Shown piece after piece: positions 38,301 through 49,200 of a stretch of 64,000 nt of DNA. Each line of letters begins with the position of its first letter. The stretch's first letter is position 1. The position numbers were made by a program, and so were the translations under genes. The notes beneath the pieces are model-generated. The model made no database searches. It had not been told where the DNA came from and was given only the letters and a program-made list of their open reading frames with translations. Source of the DNA: Panagrolaimus kolymaensis (Eukaryota > Nematoda > Chromadorea > Rhabditida > Panagrolaimidae); the NCBI GenBank assembly GCA_028622995.1, contig JAJQJQ010000044.1:1736001-1800000 (forward strand), written 5' to 3'.

Positions 38301-38629
38301 GGATACATCTTCAGAAAACAAACATCTGCATTTCCCATGTTTATCTCAAACAAAAAAAGAAAAAAGAAAGAGTTTGAAAAGTGCTTCTTTTTGCAAAAAC
38401 AATTTTATTATTATAAAGTTCTTTCAGAATTAAAGCTTCTAAAGATATTTTTTTTGAATATTTTAATATATCTTTTTTTTTTAATTATTTTCGTCAAGAT
38501 TTTTTTAAATTAGCTCTAAATTGAATAGAGCACTTGGCAAAGCCATCTGTACATAAGTCACTGGCGAACATAATCGTTTCGCTATGAAAATTTATTTCGC
38601 ATTCAAAAAAGTTATTTTTCTAATTTATT
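35394..38629. other. Intergenic region with possible gene remnants
   Basis: 3.2 kb without a convincing gene. Between 36290 and 37040 the base composition is balanced and several short open segments in different frames look coding: KSWLELKKVQKSMIKFYQKN (+), MSLKSGDFSTLALTTKDN (+) and a 94-codon minus ORF at 36751-37035 with SPEIMLLFKTHSIQPSFIRT. This looks like a decayed gene or transposon. The rest is A/T-rich. Confidence 0.45.
36290..37035. pseudogene. Possible decayed gene or transposon remnant
   Basis: Several coding-like segments occur here in shifting frames and on both strands, in sequence that lacks the homopolymers of the flanks. Plus frame 1 is open about 36300-36465 and ends at TGA; an overlapping frame carries an ATG ORF from about 36450 to 36540; a minus ORF covers 36751-37035. 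None has good splice sites and no family is recognised. Confidence 0.3.
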
Positions 38630-40816
38630 TCACATGTCATGGAATTGAAAACACACCATTAAAAGAAATAAAAATAAATTTGAAATAATTAAACTTTTTA
38701 AGGCACTAGGAGAAAAATTGCATAAATCATCTTCACAAAAGCAAATAGTATTTTTTTCTGATTGAACAAAAGATTGAACAAAATCATCGCTAAAACATGC
38801 GCCGGACATTCGATGACGAAATGGCCTTGGATCCTTCCACATTCGAGACCAACATTCTCGATAAACAAATGCTTCACCTAGAAAAATATTTTCGAAATTT
38901 GAATATATTTGTTATTTTGTTTTAAAAATTTTTATTGGCAGATTTTTAGTCTCCAATTTTTCTTGGACCATGAAGGATGGATATTAATCATATTGTAATT
39001 CACAATAAAAAAAATGAGCTGCGTTTGAGTCAAATAAAAAGTTGTTGTGGAGATGTTATTTTTAAAAGAGCTAGTTTCCAAGGTTGCTTGCATGTCCTTC
39101 TTCATCGACGAAGACACTTAAAAAAAAGAAGGAAAGAAAAGAAAAGATAGAGCAACCAGCCTTTTTACCATTTTTCAGAATTTTTTTTTGCTTACATTAG
39201 TTTTTTGAATATTTAAATTATTCCAATTTTCTTAAAGTTTTTTTAAAGATATTTAATCCTGATTTTTTAAAAGTAATCAGAGAATAATAATTAGTGGCGG
39301 AATAAATTCCGCTTGACAAAAAAAGCTAAATCAGTTTATTAAAAATAAAAAACAAATCACTCTTAACAATTTTTTTAAAATTATATCTTCGCCACCAGGG
39401 TTTGGCGTAACTGCAAAAATTACGCATTACGCGTAATGCGTAATTTTAAAATTTCACTTACGCAAACGTAAGCGTAAGCGTAAGTCCAAAAAAGGGCGTA
39501 ATTACGCAAAAACGTAATTACGCAAGCGTAATTACCAAAAAAAAATTTTTTTGTTATACATTGGAGTTTTTTCAATTTTTAATAAAATATCAATGGTAAA
39601 CAGCTAGCTAAGATTACTGATTTTCCTCCCACATTCATCCTCGCATTGTATACATATATTTATTAACAAAATAATTTTATTTGTTAAAAACAACTATGAA
39701 TTATTTTTTAGCAACTTTTTTATTTCTTTTAAATTCTTTTTCTCGATTCTATTGCTTTTTTGTAAGTTTTATAAATTAAAGGATGATCAAAAAGTTCCAC
39801 AACATGCAGGGCAAAGGATCTTACACTAAAACATTGTTTTAGTCTGTTGCATGCGATCATTATCTGGCCATACTTATAGCCATTTAATTGCAAGCGAAAA
39901 AATAAAATGTTTAAATCTGTTTTAGCATGCTTATTGCATGCATTACAATGTTCTAAAATGGAATTTAATTTTCATCTATAAAAGGGTTTTACACTTTTAT
40001 TTACTTTGGCGAATTTTTTGAGCGCTGAGTCGTTGTGTTTTTTAAAAAAACTTGCAAAAAGTTGTAAAAGAATTTGTTCATTTTTTTCAAAATTAAATGA
40101 ATTACGCTTTCGAATTACGCAAAATTATGCGTAATTACGCGTAATTTCCGTAAGTCAAAAAACAGGCGTAATTACGCAAAAGCGTAATGCGTAAGCGTAA
40201 TTCCGCCAAACCCTGTTCGCCACCGAAAATGAAAATCAAAAGAGCGTTTAAATTAATAAATTTTTAACAATTCTTAAATTCTCAAAAAAATGGAAAGTAA
40301 AAAATTATGAAGCCATAAATTTTTACTTTTATTTATATTATAATAAAATTTTAAAACCATTAATATTCAAGCTCAAGAAACGGAAGAAATTTTGTCATTT
40401 AAATCAGTATTTTTTTTATTAAACACAAGTCTTCGAATTTTTATTTTTCAGTAACACAAATCTCATTCGTTCCTTAATATAATTTAATTTTCACCTACCT
40501 TTATAATAACCTTTAAATTTCACGCATACTCCAGGTTCTTCATCGCTATTCGGACACACATGAATATTAGCGCCATAAAAATTTGGATTCAATATTGGAA
40601 TAGTATCTTCACAACGATTAACCAAAATTGGAATATTCATTCCACCTTTAGTTAATATTGAAATAATTTCAGATAAATTTGATAGGGTTTGAGTTTGGGG
40701 CAGCCGAGAATTAACATTGACTTTACCAGAATTTTTTGCAAAACATGAAAAACATGCTATTTCACCTTTTTGACGGGTCATTGGAATTAATGGTGGCGTG
40801 GAAGCCACAAACGCAA
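38630..40816 (-). CDS. Ly6/uPAR-like GPI-anchored secreted protein, start exon missing
   Basis: Two exons (40499-40816 and 38630-38877) give about 188 residues. The visible N-terminus AFVASTPPLI looks like the end of a signal peptide whose first exon lies further upstream and was not found. The mature part is cysteine-rich: IACFSCFAK, NRCEDTIPIL, IHVCPNSDEEPGVCVKF, YRECWSRMW, SGACFSDDF and the closing ICFCEDDLCNF. The C-x-C-x-x-D-x-CN ending is the hallmark of three-finger Ly6-type domains. After it a hydrophobic tail (LIISNLFLFLLMVCFQF) ends the protein, typical of GPI-anchor signals. Expected location is the outer cell surface. The intron between the exons (38878-40498) contains an 820-bp transposon. 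Binding partners cannot be inferred. Confidence 0.72.
39396..40215. mobile_element. hAT-like non-autonomous element, 820 bp
   Basis: It begins CAGGGTTTGGCGTAA and ends with the complement (TTCCGCCAAACCCTG), i.e. a 12-bp perfect terminal repeat CAGGGTTTGGCG with further partial match. The 8-bp sequence TTCGCCAC is duplicated exactly on both sides (39388-39395 and 40216-40223). Both subterminal zones (39405-39540 and 40100-40205) are filled with copies of GCGTAA/TTACGC in both orientations, including a 32-bp perfect palindrome at 39416-39447. The centre is A/T-rich without an ORF. Clustered subterminal motifs are known hAT transposase binding sites. It lies in the intron of the Ly6-like gene. 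Confidence 0.87.
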
Positions 40817-43010
40817 CTAAAAAAAAAAGTTTTATTTTTTGTTCTGTTTTTGAGTTTAAAAAATTAAAAAATTTGCATTTTTTGGAATAAATTTAAGGTG
40901 TTAGAAATTTAAAAACGGTAACGGTGAATCCCAAGAGAGGAAAGTTTATTTTATCTCAAAAAAAAGAAAAATAATTCACTTTTTTTTCTCAAACGAAATA
41001 GTTTTTATTTTTTATTGAATTTTAAAAATTAAATTTAACTTTATCAAAGAAAAAAGAAAACTTTAAATTTAAAAATCATCGAAAATTTTATTATCGATTC
41101 GACTTTTTTATCTTTTGAAAAAAAGTAAATGCAAAAAAACGCAAACCAAAAACTAAACAAAAAAATAGTAATAAAAATATTTTTGACAACATTGATAGTA
41201 GTTGTAAACCATTTTATTGAAATAATGAACTAAAGTTTATTTTTTAATAAATTAACGGCGAGAATTTTATGACATTTTGAAAGATCTGAAAAAAATAAAT
41301 TTACTCTCATTGCAAAAACTGACAGTACCACATTTTTTAAAAAACAAATATGAAAAAAATAAAAGCTTCTGTATTTATTTAATAAATTTTTTAAAAAAAT
41401 GTAACAAATAAAAAAATGGGAAAAAAGAGATGAGCAAACAAAAAGACTTGAGGCAATTTATTTTTTGTTATTTTATTATTTTAAACTTTTAAAGTGTTCC
41501 AAGATGCTACTTTTGCCGTCGCTGATGCGGAGGCTGCTGCCTTAAAAAGAAGAAGCTAGGAAAAAAAAAGAAACAAAAGCTTTTAAGAGGCTTTTAAAAA
41601 AAGATTTTCAAAAAAGTTGAAACTAAATAAAATAAAACGAAATTCGTTTAACTTTTTTTAAACAAAAAAAACTAAAAAATAAAATTCCCTTGAGTTAACA
41701 AAAAAACAAAATGCATGAGGAAAAAATTATTTTTTTAAAGCGATGCAACGAACGAACGAGCACATCCATCTCAGAGTAGAAATGAGTGTGGTGTGATAGC
41801 TTAAGGCTAAATGGATAAACGAGGAACGAAAAAACATGAAAATCAATCAAAAAATAAAAGTGTTATTTTTGAGTGCTAAAATTGAGAAAAAAAAGTATAT
41901 GCTAGATAGATGATTATTAGATTTGGCCTCTCTAAAACCGCAAATTTCGACTTTAAAAATGTTAGTAACAAAAATTTAGCATACTTTTCTGGAAAAAAAT
42001 AAATAAAACATGAAAATACAAATTTTGAGAAATTTTGTTAATTTTAATATTTATTGGAAAACAAAATTATTTCTTTAAATTCTCAGAAAGTTATATAAAA
42101 AATCCGCCAATTATTTATGTCTGAGTTTAAATAAAATAGAAAAAAAGTAAAAATAATCATAAAATTTTAGAAAAAATATGGAAGCGAAACAAAATCAAAA
42201 ATAAAGGCTTATCGCTATGATCAAAAATCTCATAATCGCGAGCTAAATAAATTCGTTTTTCAGATCATCTCGAAAGCAATTTGTTGTTAAAATAAAAAAA
42301 CTAATAAAAACTCCAATCATTTTATTACTTAGTTTTTTTCCCTTTTTTATTTTTTGTTGTGAAAGTTCAAAATACACCTAAATCATTGAGCGGCGGCAGG
42401 GCGGCATTAACAGCTCACTAACTTAAATTGAAGACGACAAAAATAAATTTTGGCTTTTAGCTAAATTTTTTTACGACGACGAGAACATAACTTTAAATCT
42501 TCGCTTGAATGAATTATTTTTACGACTATTTTTTATTTTTTTATCCTCAAAAAAAATAAAAGAAAGAAAAGACTCTCTTTCTCGTTTTCTTTTTAGTTAA
42601 AAAAGTTTGTCTTTATAAAAATAAGTTTTTTTGTTTGATGAAAAAATAGATAAATAAAAAAAATGGAACATTTTCTTTTCTTTTTTGTGTAAAAAAAAAA
42701 GAAATAAAAAGCACGTTTTTAGGCCCTCAAGGAAAAGTAATAATAATAATAATAAACGATGCATTCTAAAAATCGCACCGATGGCCTTTGTTTATTAGGA
42801 AAAAATACATAAAAGCCATTTTTTGTTTGAACTTTTACCATAAAAACTATTTTATTTTATTAAAGAATAAACTTGACACAGAATTAAAATTAAATCATTT
42901 TAAACAAAAGTAAAGCTTTATTATTTTTGCAAAAAATTTTTTTTACAGTTTCTTCAAATTCGAGGAGACCGTTCAATTTGTATTTGAAGAATTTCTGAAA
43001 CATACATTTT
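40817..43010. other. Intergenic / upstream region of the Ly6-like gene
   Basis: 2.2 kb of A/T-rich DNA that must hold the missing signal-peptide exon of the Ly6-like gene and the 3' UTR of the kinase gene. I could not identify the exon. A short ATA microsatellite occurs near 42739-42753. TTTATT at about 42918 may be the kinase polyadenylation signal in reverse. Confidence 0.45.
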
Positions 43011-44530
43011 TTATTTTTTGGTTGTAATTGAAAAATATTTTCTACCTAAAAGTTTTGGAATATTTTTATTATCTAAAGCTTCATTAGTTTGATCAAAAAC
43101 TTGTTGACATTCATCGGGATTATTCAGAATTCCTTCTATTGGACGATCACTTGCAAAAAATGGACTTTTCAAAGCTTCTTCAGCGCTCCATCTTTTATTT
43201 GGTAAAAGCTGAAGTAAGCCTTTCAAAGCTGTCATGCCATTTTGGACTAAAATATTTTATTATTTTTTTCTCATTACAATAAAAAAAAGAATTTTTTTTA
43301 ATTTTTATTGCTAAAAGTTTAAATGCGAAAGTTTTTGGAAAAGTTTTCGCTTCAAGACTCTATGTAATTTATTTACCTGAATGATCCGTTATGTCATCAT
43401 TTGGCCCAAGAGGCGGCGGAATATTTATCCTTGTTTCCAATGGTTGATAAATTCTATCATTAATAAAAACAATTTCTTCATCACTCAAAATTTGTATCAT
43501 TTGTAAATCAAAAATATTTGGAATATTTTCTTCCAATTCAAAACATTGTTTTAAAAGCATTGTTCCAGGCAAAGCTGTGTTTTCAGTTAAAAATAAACGA
43601 TGACCTAAAATAAGTTCAGCAAACAAGCATCCCACAGCCCACATATCAACTAAAAACATTAAAATTATTTTGAGGTTTGGGACAGTTTTTTATTGTTGAA
43701 AACGCGCCTTTCGAATCATAAAATTCAAATTCCAACATTCGTTCTGGAGCTTGATAAGGCAAAGTAAAAGGAAGATTTGTCATAACATTTTGGATTTCTC
43801 TGGCAAGACCAAAATCAATTATTTTTAAATGCAAATTTTGATTAATCATTACATTTTTTGATGATAAATCCTGCAAAAAAAAAGTTTCAAAAACAAATAA
43901 AAAAATTTCGATAAAATTTAGAAAAAAAAGTTTACTCGATGCAAAATAGTATTTCGATGAAGAAAATCAACTCCATGTAAAAGTTGATTCATAATATACC
44001 GAATTCCAATATTTTCATTTTTCTTATTTCTCCATTCATTTGTTTTAGCAAAATCTTCGAGAGTTATAAACATTAATGGCACAGTTATATATAATCGAGT
44101 TAAAGTTCCATTGTTATTATTGGGTTGAGGGAGATCAATAATTTTGATAATCTTAAAAAACAACAAAACAATAAAATATTAAAGTTTAGAAGAAAAAAAT
44201 TTCAAACAAAATAAAGAAAAGAAAAATGTTTTAATTCAATAAAGTTTTTTGTGTTTTTTTTTTGCCAAAAAAATTATATAAAAAACTTACATTTTCATGA
44301 TTACAATTTCTTAATAAAATTAATTCTCGAATAGCCCGAGCAATGTTTATAGGATTTTGTAAATTACTTATCACTCTCACAGCATAATCAATATTATTCT
44401 TTTTGGCTTGCCTAAAAAGAAAAGTCTCATTGCGTTTGAAAAAAAAGGAGAAAAAATCTTACACTACAGAAGCTTGGGCTCCACTTTTAATAATTTCAAT
44501 AAATTGATATCCAGGCACATGAATTTCCAT
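43011..44530 (-). CDS. Divergent CMGC (MAPK/CDK-like) protein kinase, possible pseudokinase
   Basis: Six exons (44463-44530, 44291-44411, 43936-44151, 43708-43870, 43377-43649, 43011-43246) encode 358 residues, the size of a bare kinase domain. Motifs: glycine loop region IIKSGAQASVVQAKK, beta-3 DYAVRVIS, alpha-C AIRELILL with the Glu, LHRDLSSKNVMI, IIDFGLARE, P+1 loop TLPYQAPERM and DMWAVGCLFAELI. The beta-3 lysine is Arg, the lysine of HRDLKxxN is Ser, and the glycine loop is degraded, while HRD Asp, Asn and DFG remain. The activation loop lacks TxY. The WAVGCLFAELILG, LLQLLPNKRWSAEEALKSPFF and general order place it in CMGC, but I cannot choose between MAPK and CDK branches. Intron 4 appears to use a GC donor. 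Activity is likely weak or absent. Confidence 0.85.
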
Positions 44531-46220
44531 TTATTTATTTTAGAAATTTTTTTATTTGAACCAACGGAATGAAAAATAAAAATCAATAATTTTGTGTAAA
44601 AGAAAAAAAGGTTTTTCTAATCTTTTTTTGCTTACATTTATGTGCTTAAAAATTTGATAATAGATAGACAATCAAATCAGTCTTCTTCTTTTTTGATATA
44701 AAAAAAAAGTAAAAACATGATTATGTGCTTTTTTTTATATAAAAATCAATAAATCTGGAATAAATAAAAAAAATATTTATATTCAGAAACATAAATTTTC
44801 TGAAAATGATAAAAGTTTATTAATTGTTGCAAATCCAGGAAAAATGGAAATATTTATTATTTTGAATTTTTGATAAACATTTTTCTTTTAAATTTTTGTG
44901 TTGCTCGAATTTCGTGGGATTAGTTTAAAAAACAAATTTTACAAGATTTAAAAAAATGTTGATTGTTTTTTGTGTAAGAATTTTTCAAATATTATTCAAA
45001 TTTCTTAAAAATTTTTAGATAAAAATCCCATGCACATATTTTGTGAAAGGACAAAATTTAAATAAAAATTTGCCTTTTTGGAAAGAAGGAAACATGTAAT
45101 TGATTTAAATTAATTTGGGAATTTCATTCAACCAATTCTTGATGAAAAAAGTAAAAATAAAAAAGCGGTCACTCGAATTATTTTGAAATTTTTTTAAAAG
45201 GACGCTTTTCTTATTTTGAAACATACATGGGCAAGGAGGTGTGCAAAAAAATTTTTTCATACGGTACCTCAAGTTTTTTCCAAAATTTGGCGACCTTTTT
45301 TTGCAAAATCAATGAATTTCAAAGAAAATTTTTCTTCATTTTTTTAAAATTTTCTTCTTTTTTTTACCATACGTCAAGCTTTTTCTCAAAATTTTTCAAA
45401 TTTTTACTATACATCAGTCAAAACTCAAACGGTACAAGGTACGTCCGGGTGTGTCAAAACACACCCAAACACACCTTGTGCCCATGTATGTTTTGAAAAG
45501 CACAAAATAAAAATTATTAATGAAATTTTTTAATCAAAAATTTTGGGCATTTTATAGCTAAACTTAAACATTTAATTAAAAAAGAAAAATTCGATAGGAA
45601 TTTTTGGTTTTTGTTTTGGAATTGAGTTTATGGATGCTACATAGTTAACTTTTATTTTTTCCATTATATTTTACAAAACAACAAATTTATTTTATTTTTT
45701 GAAACAATAAACAATATCATTAACATAGGAAAATTGAAAAATGCAAAGAACAAATTATTAACATATTTATAAAAAAATTATTTAAAAAAAAGAAGATGGC
45801 GGAAAAATGAAAGATTTTTTGGTTAATCGAAATGGGATTTTTATGTTTTGCATTTTTTTTTTAAAATAAATATATAAATGAAAGACAGAAAATAAAAAAT
45901 AAAAAACAGTAACAAGTTAAAGCCAGAAAAAAAATAATTATAAAATTAACAACAAAAAAAATGGATATTTTTACAAACAAAAAAATTTAAACACTTTGTG
46001 AATAAAACTTTTTTTTAAATACCAAAAATTAACAAATTAAAAAGAAAGAAAAGAAAACATCTCAAATTTTGAGTACTCATTTTTTTGAACAATAAAAAAT
46101 TAACTTTTTATCATTCATTCATTTACTTTTAGTTTTATTAAATAAATATTAAGAAATGCCGCAAAATTTTTATGGGTGTAAAAATTTATTTATTTTTTAT
46201 TTTACTTTATTTTTTTCTCA
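44531..46220. other. Intergenic region with one transposon
   Basis: 1.7 kb between the kinase start and the end of the hydrolase gene, both on the minus strand. Apart from the element at 45222-45490 it is A/T-rich. I see no gene. Confidence 0.6.
45222..45490. mobile_element. hAT-like MITE, 269 bp
   Basis: Terminal repeats CATACATGGGCA (45222) and TGCCCATGTATG (ending 45490) are perfect 12-mers, with further inexact pairing (AAGGAGGTGTG against CACACCTTG). The 8-bp TTTTGAAA flanks both sides (45214-45221 and 45491-45498). An inner TGTGTC/ACACAC-rich zone sits at the right end. The short ORF that crosses it (45227-45496) is just the translated element. No transposase. Confidence 0.82.
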
Positions 46221-49200
46221 TTATTGTCGAGCAACATTGAGAATATGGCGTTGGGCAAGTAAACGAGTGCAACCAGCTTTTTGACGATATTGGGGTAAAA
46301 CTCTGAAAGGTTGTCCATGTCCAGGGATGATCCAATCAGCCATACAAATGATTAAATTTGCATTTTGTCTCTTTATTGCTGTATCCCATGCACCTTCAGC
46401 AGTCATGGCATCAATCTAAAAAAAATTAATAGATAAATTTTTATTATGGAAATATTAAAATTTTATCTTGAAGCGATTTTTTTTTTAATTTCCACACACT
46501 TTTTTTTTCTCGAAAATTATGATTTAGATTTATAAATTCCAAAATTAAGTTTTAGTATGGAATATTTTCGCTATAAAATTCTCTGGAATTTTAAACTAAC
46601 TTACATTATCAGAAATAAATTGTTCAGTAGGAATTAAATCTCCCACAATTGCCATGGAACCATAACCTTGAACATTATGAACAAGCACAGATAAATCATG
46701 TTGAGTATGACCGGGAGTTTTCCAAACTTCAATATTATTTGAAATTTTTCTATATGGTCTCTAAAAACATATTTATTTAGTTTAAAATTATTTTTTAATT
46801 AATTCAAAAAATGGGTGCGACTACCCTACCTCTTTAAGTTCAGTAGGAGTTACATGACGTCCAATATATTCAAGAGAATGGAATAAAATTGGTTTTTGTC
46901 CAAAGAAATTCATATTTCCCATATGTCCTGGATGGCCATGAGTAATTACAACGGTTTCAATATCATCAAGGGTTATGCCTTCTTTGGTTAAACCTAAAAT
47001 AATAAATAGAATTAATTTTAAAACATTTTTATTTAAATATTTCTAAGAAAAAATTCAAAGAGGAATATATTTTTTTCTTTTTGATTTCAGAATTTTTTTG
47101 CGCAAAACAAAAAAAATTTCAAAGAAAAGCGTTTTGTTAAAAAATAATTTAAGTTTTTTGTTTTGCTTTAAGAAACTTGAAAATTCTAAGAACGAATTTA
47201 GAAAACAATTAAAAAAATTTCTGCGAGACATTTAAAAAAATTAGTAAGCTCCTTCAATTTTAAAAGAATCTAACTCTCAGACACAAAAACAAAACACAAA
47301 CAAATTTACAACACTTAAACATGCCTTTTCCGTATCACATATCTCCTCTCCTCATATAACAGTATAATGCATGCATAACTCTTTCTCTTCCTCTTCACCA
47401 ATATTAGGATATTCATCTTCATTAATTTCTTCTTTAATTATTTCGTTATTTTTATTATTATTTTTATTAGTTGCGACGACGACGCTGCTATTATTATTTT
47501 TAATTCCATTTTTTTGTTGTAATCTTTTTGCATACCGTTCAAGCGATAAATCAACAAATCGTTCAATTTGTTTTTCTCGAATTAAAATATATGAATCATA
47601 TAAAATATAAAAAAACCATAATTGTAAAAATGTAAAAACTGTTAAAGCAGCAACCAAAAAAATTCCACCAAAATTTATGACAGCTTGAGAAGATTTATAA
47701 TCGATTTTAGCGATAGTCATTAAATTATTTATCATCCATCCTGAACCTTGTTGAAGGCAAATATAAATAAATATTGTAACGCAAATGCAAACTAAGACCG
47801 TGAAAAGTTTAACCACAAGTTTAGGTAGCATAAATTCGGATTTTTTCCTTCCAAGTCCATACCAATTTAATATATTTGCAAGTAAATGAATTATAAAAAA
47901 TCCTAATGCTCCAGCTAACCATAAAGTTGAAATTGTATTAGTCCTTTAAAAAACATATTTTGGAGGTTTGTTTGAAGAAAGAAAAAAAAGATTTGGAAGG
48001 AAAAAATGGCAAAGAGCAATATTTTTTAATTGTAATCGATTTGCATAAAAATATGAAAAAAAAATTTCTATGCAACCCTCAACATGAATATTGTTTTTAA
48101 ACTCTCACAACGAAAAAGTATTTTTTTATTGTCTTGAAACGAAAACAATTTTTTAAACTCTCCAAAATGAAAATTGTTATTTATAAAACATCGAAAATAA
48201 AATGTTTAATTTTTTTAAGATATTCCAAAATTGGTGGATCAATATCGAAAAACAAAAAATAAGCCCTACTTTTTTTTGAAAATATAATATTACTCTTTGC
48301 CATTATTCTTTCGAAAAAAAACCAAGTTGTTACCTCAAAGAAAAATACAATTGAACTCCTCGATATAATGGAACACTAAGCGCTATCAAATCAAATATAC
48401 CTATTAAAGCACTTGGATATCGACTTTGTGATAATCCACAAGTTAATAAATTATTTGATGCTCGTTCAGCTGTTGATGCCATTCAAAAAAATAACAGAAA
48501 AAACACAAATAAAACAGTTTTAAGATAAAACCCAGAAGAAAAAAAGTCGAGAAATAAAACTAAAGTTTTGTCGCCGCTGCCTTTTTTTTTTTGCCGTTGC
48601 TTTTTTCCATGCATTTATTTGAATGAAGGTAATTGAATCAATTTTAGCGCTTTCCGCAACTAACTGCTGCCACTGCGCTGCCATTTCTTATCTATTTATT
48701 TTTTTTTTTCGCTGCTTACTTTTACTCTATTTTTGAGGATTAGATGAGATAGAGAGAAAAAAAAATTTTTTAAGGCCAACATCGGAAGAACTTTAATAAA
48801 TATTTATAAAGAAAAAGAAGAAAAAATTAAATTCTATTTTATTTTATTTTATTTTCTCAAAATTTGGGTTTTCTCTTTGGAATCCGTTTTTTTTTTCTTA
48901 AAAAAAGGAATTTGTAAATAAAAAAGTTTGTTTGTTTGGGAACGAAAAAAAAATGTTAAAAAGTTTGAATTTAGAATTAACTTCTTTTTTTGTTTTAAAA
49001 TTTTCTATGTTTTTTCTGCTGTTTTAAAATAATCTAAAACTTACTTTGAAGAAGTCTTTCGGTATCACTTGCCGAACCAGTATCAATAAGAACTCTCATA
49101 CCATTATCATTTATAAGAGTAATGGCTCCAACCATTTCCATTTGTCCATCTTGTAAAGCTCGAATTGAACCAGCTTGAAGAACCGAAACATTGACATTTA

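Noticed and set aside
45227..45496. 89-codon plus ORF
   Set aside because: It coincides with the MITE at 45222-45490 and is just its translation.
47371..47610. 79-codon plus ORF
   Set aside because: Antisense shadow of the C-terminal exon of the four-TM gene.
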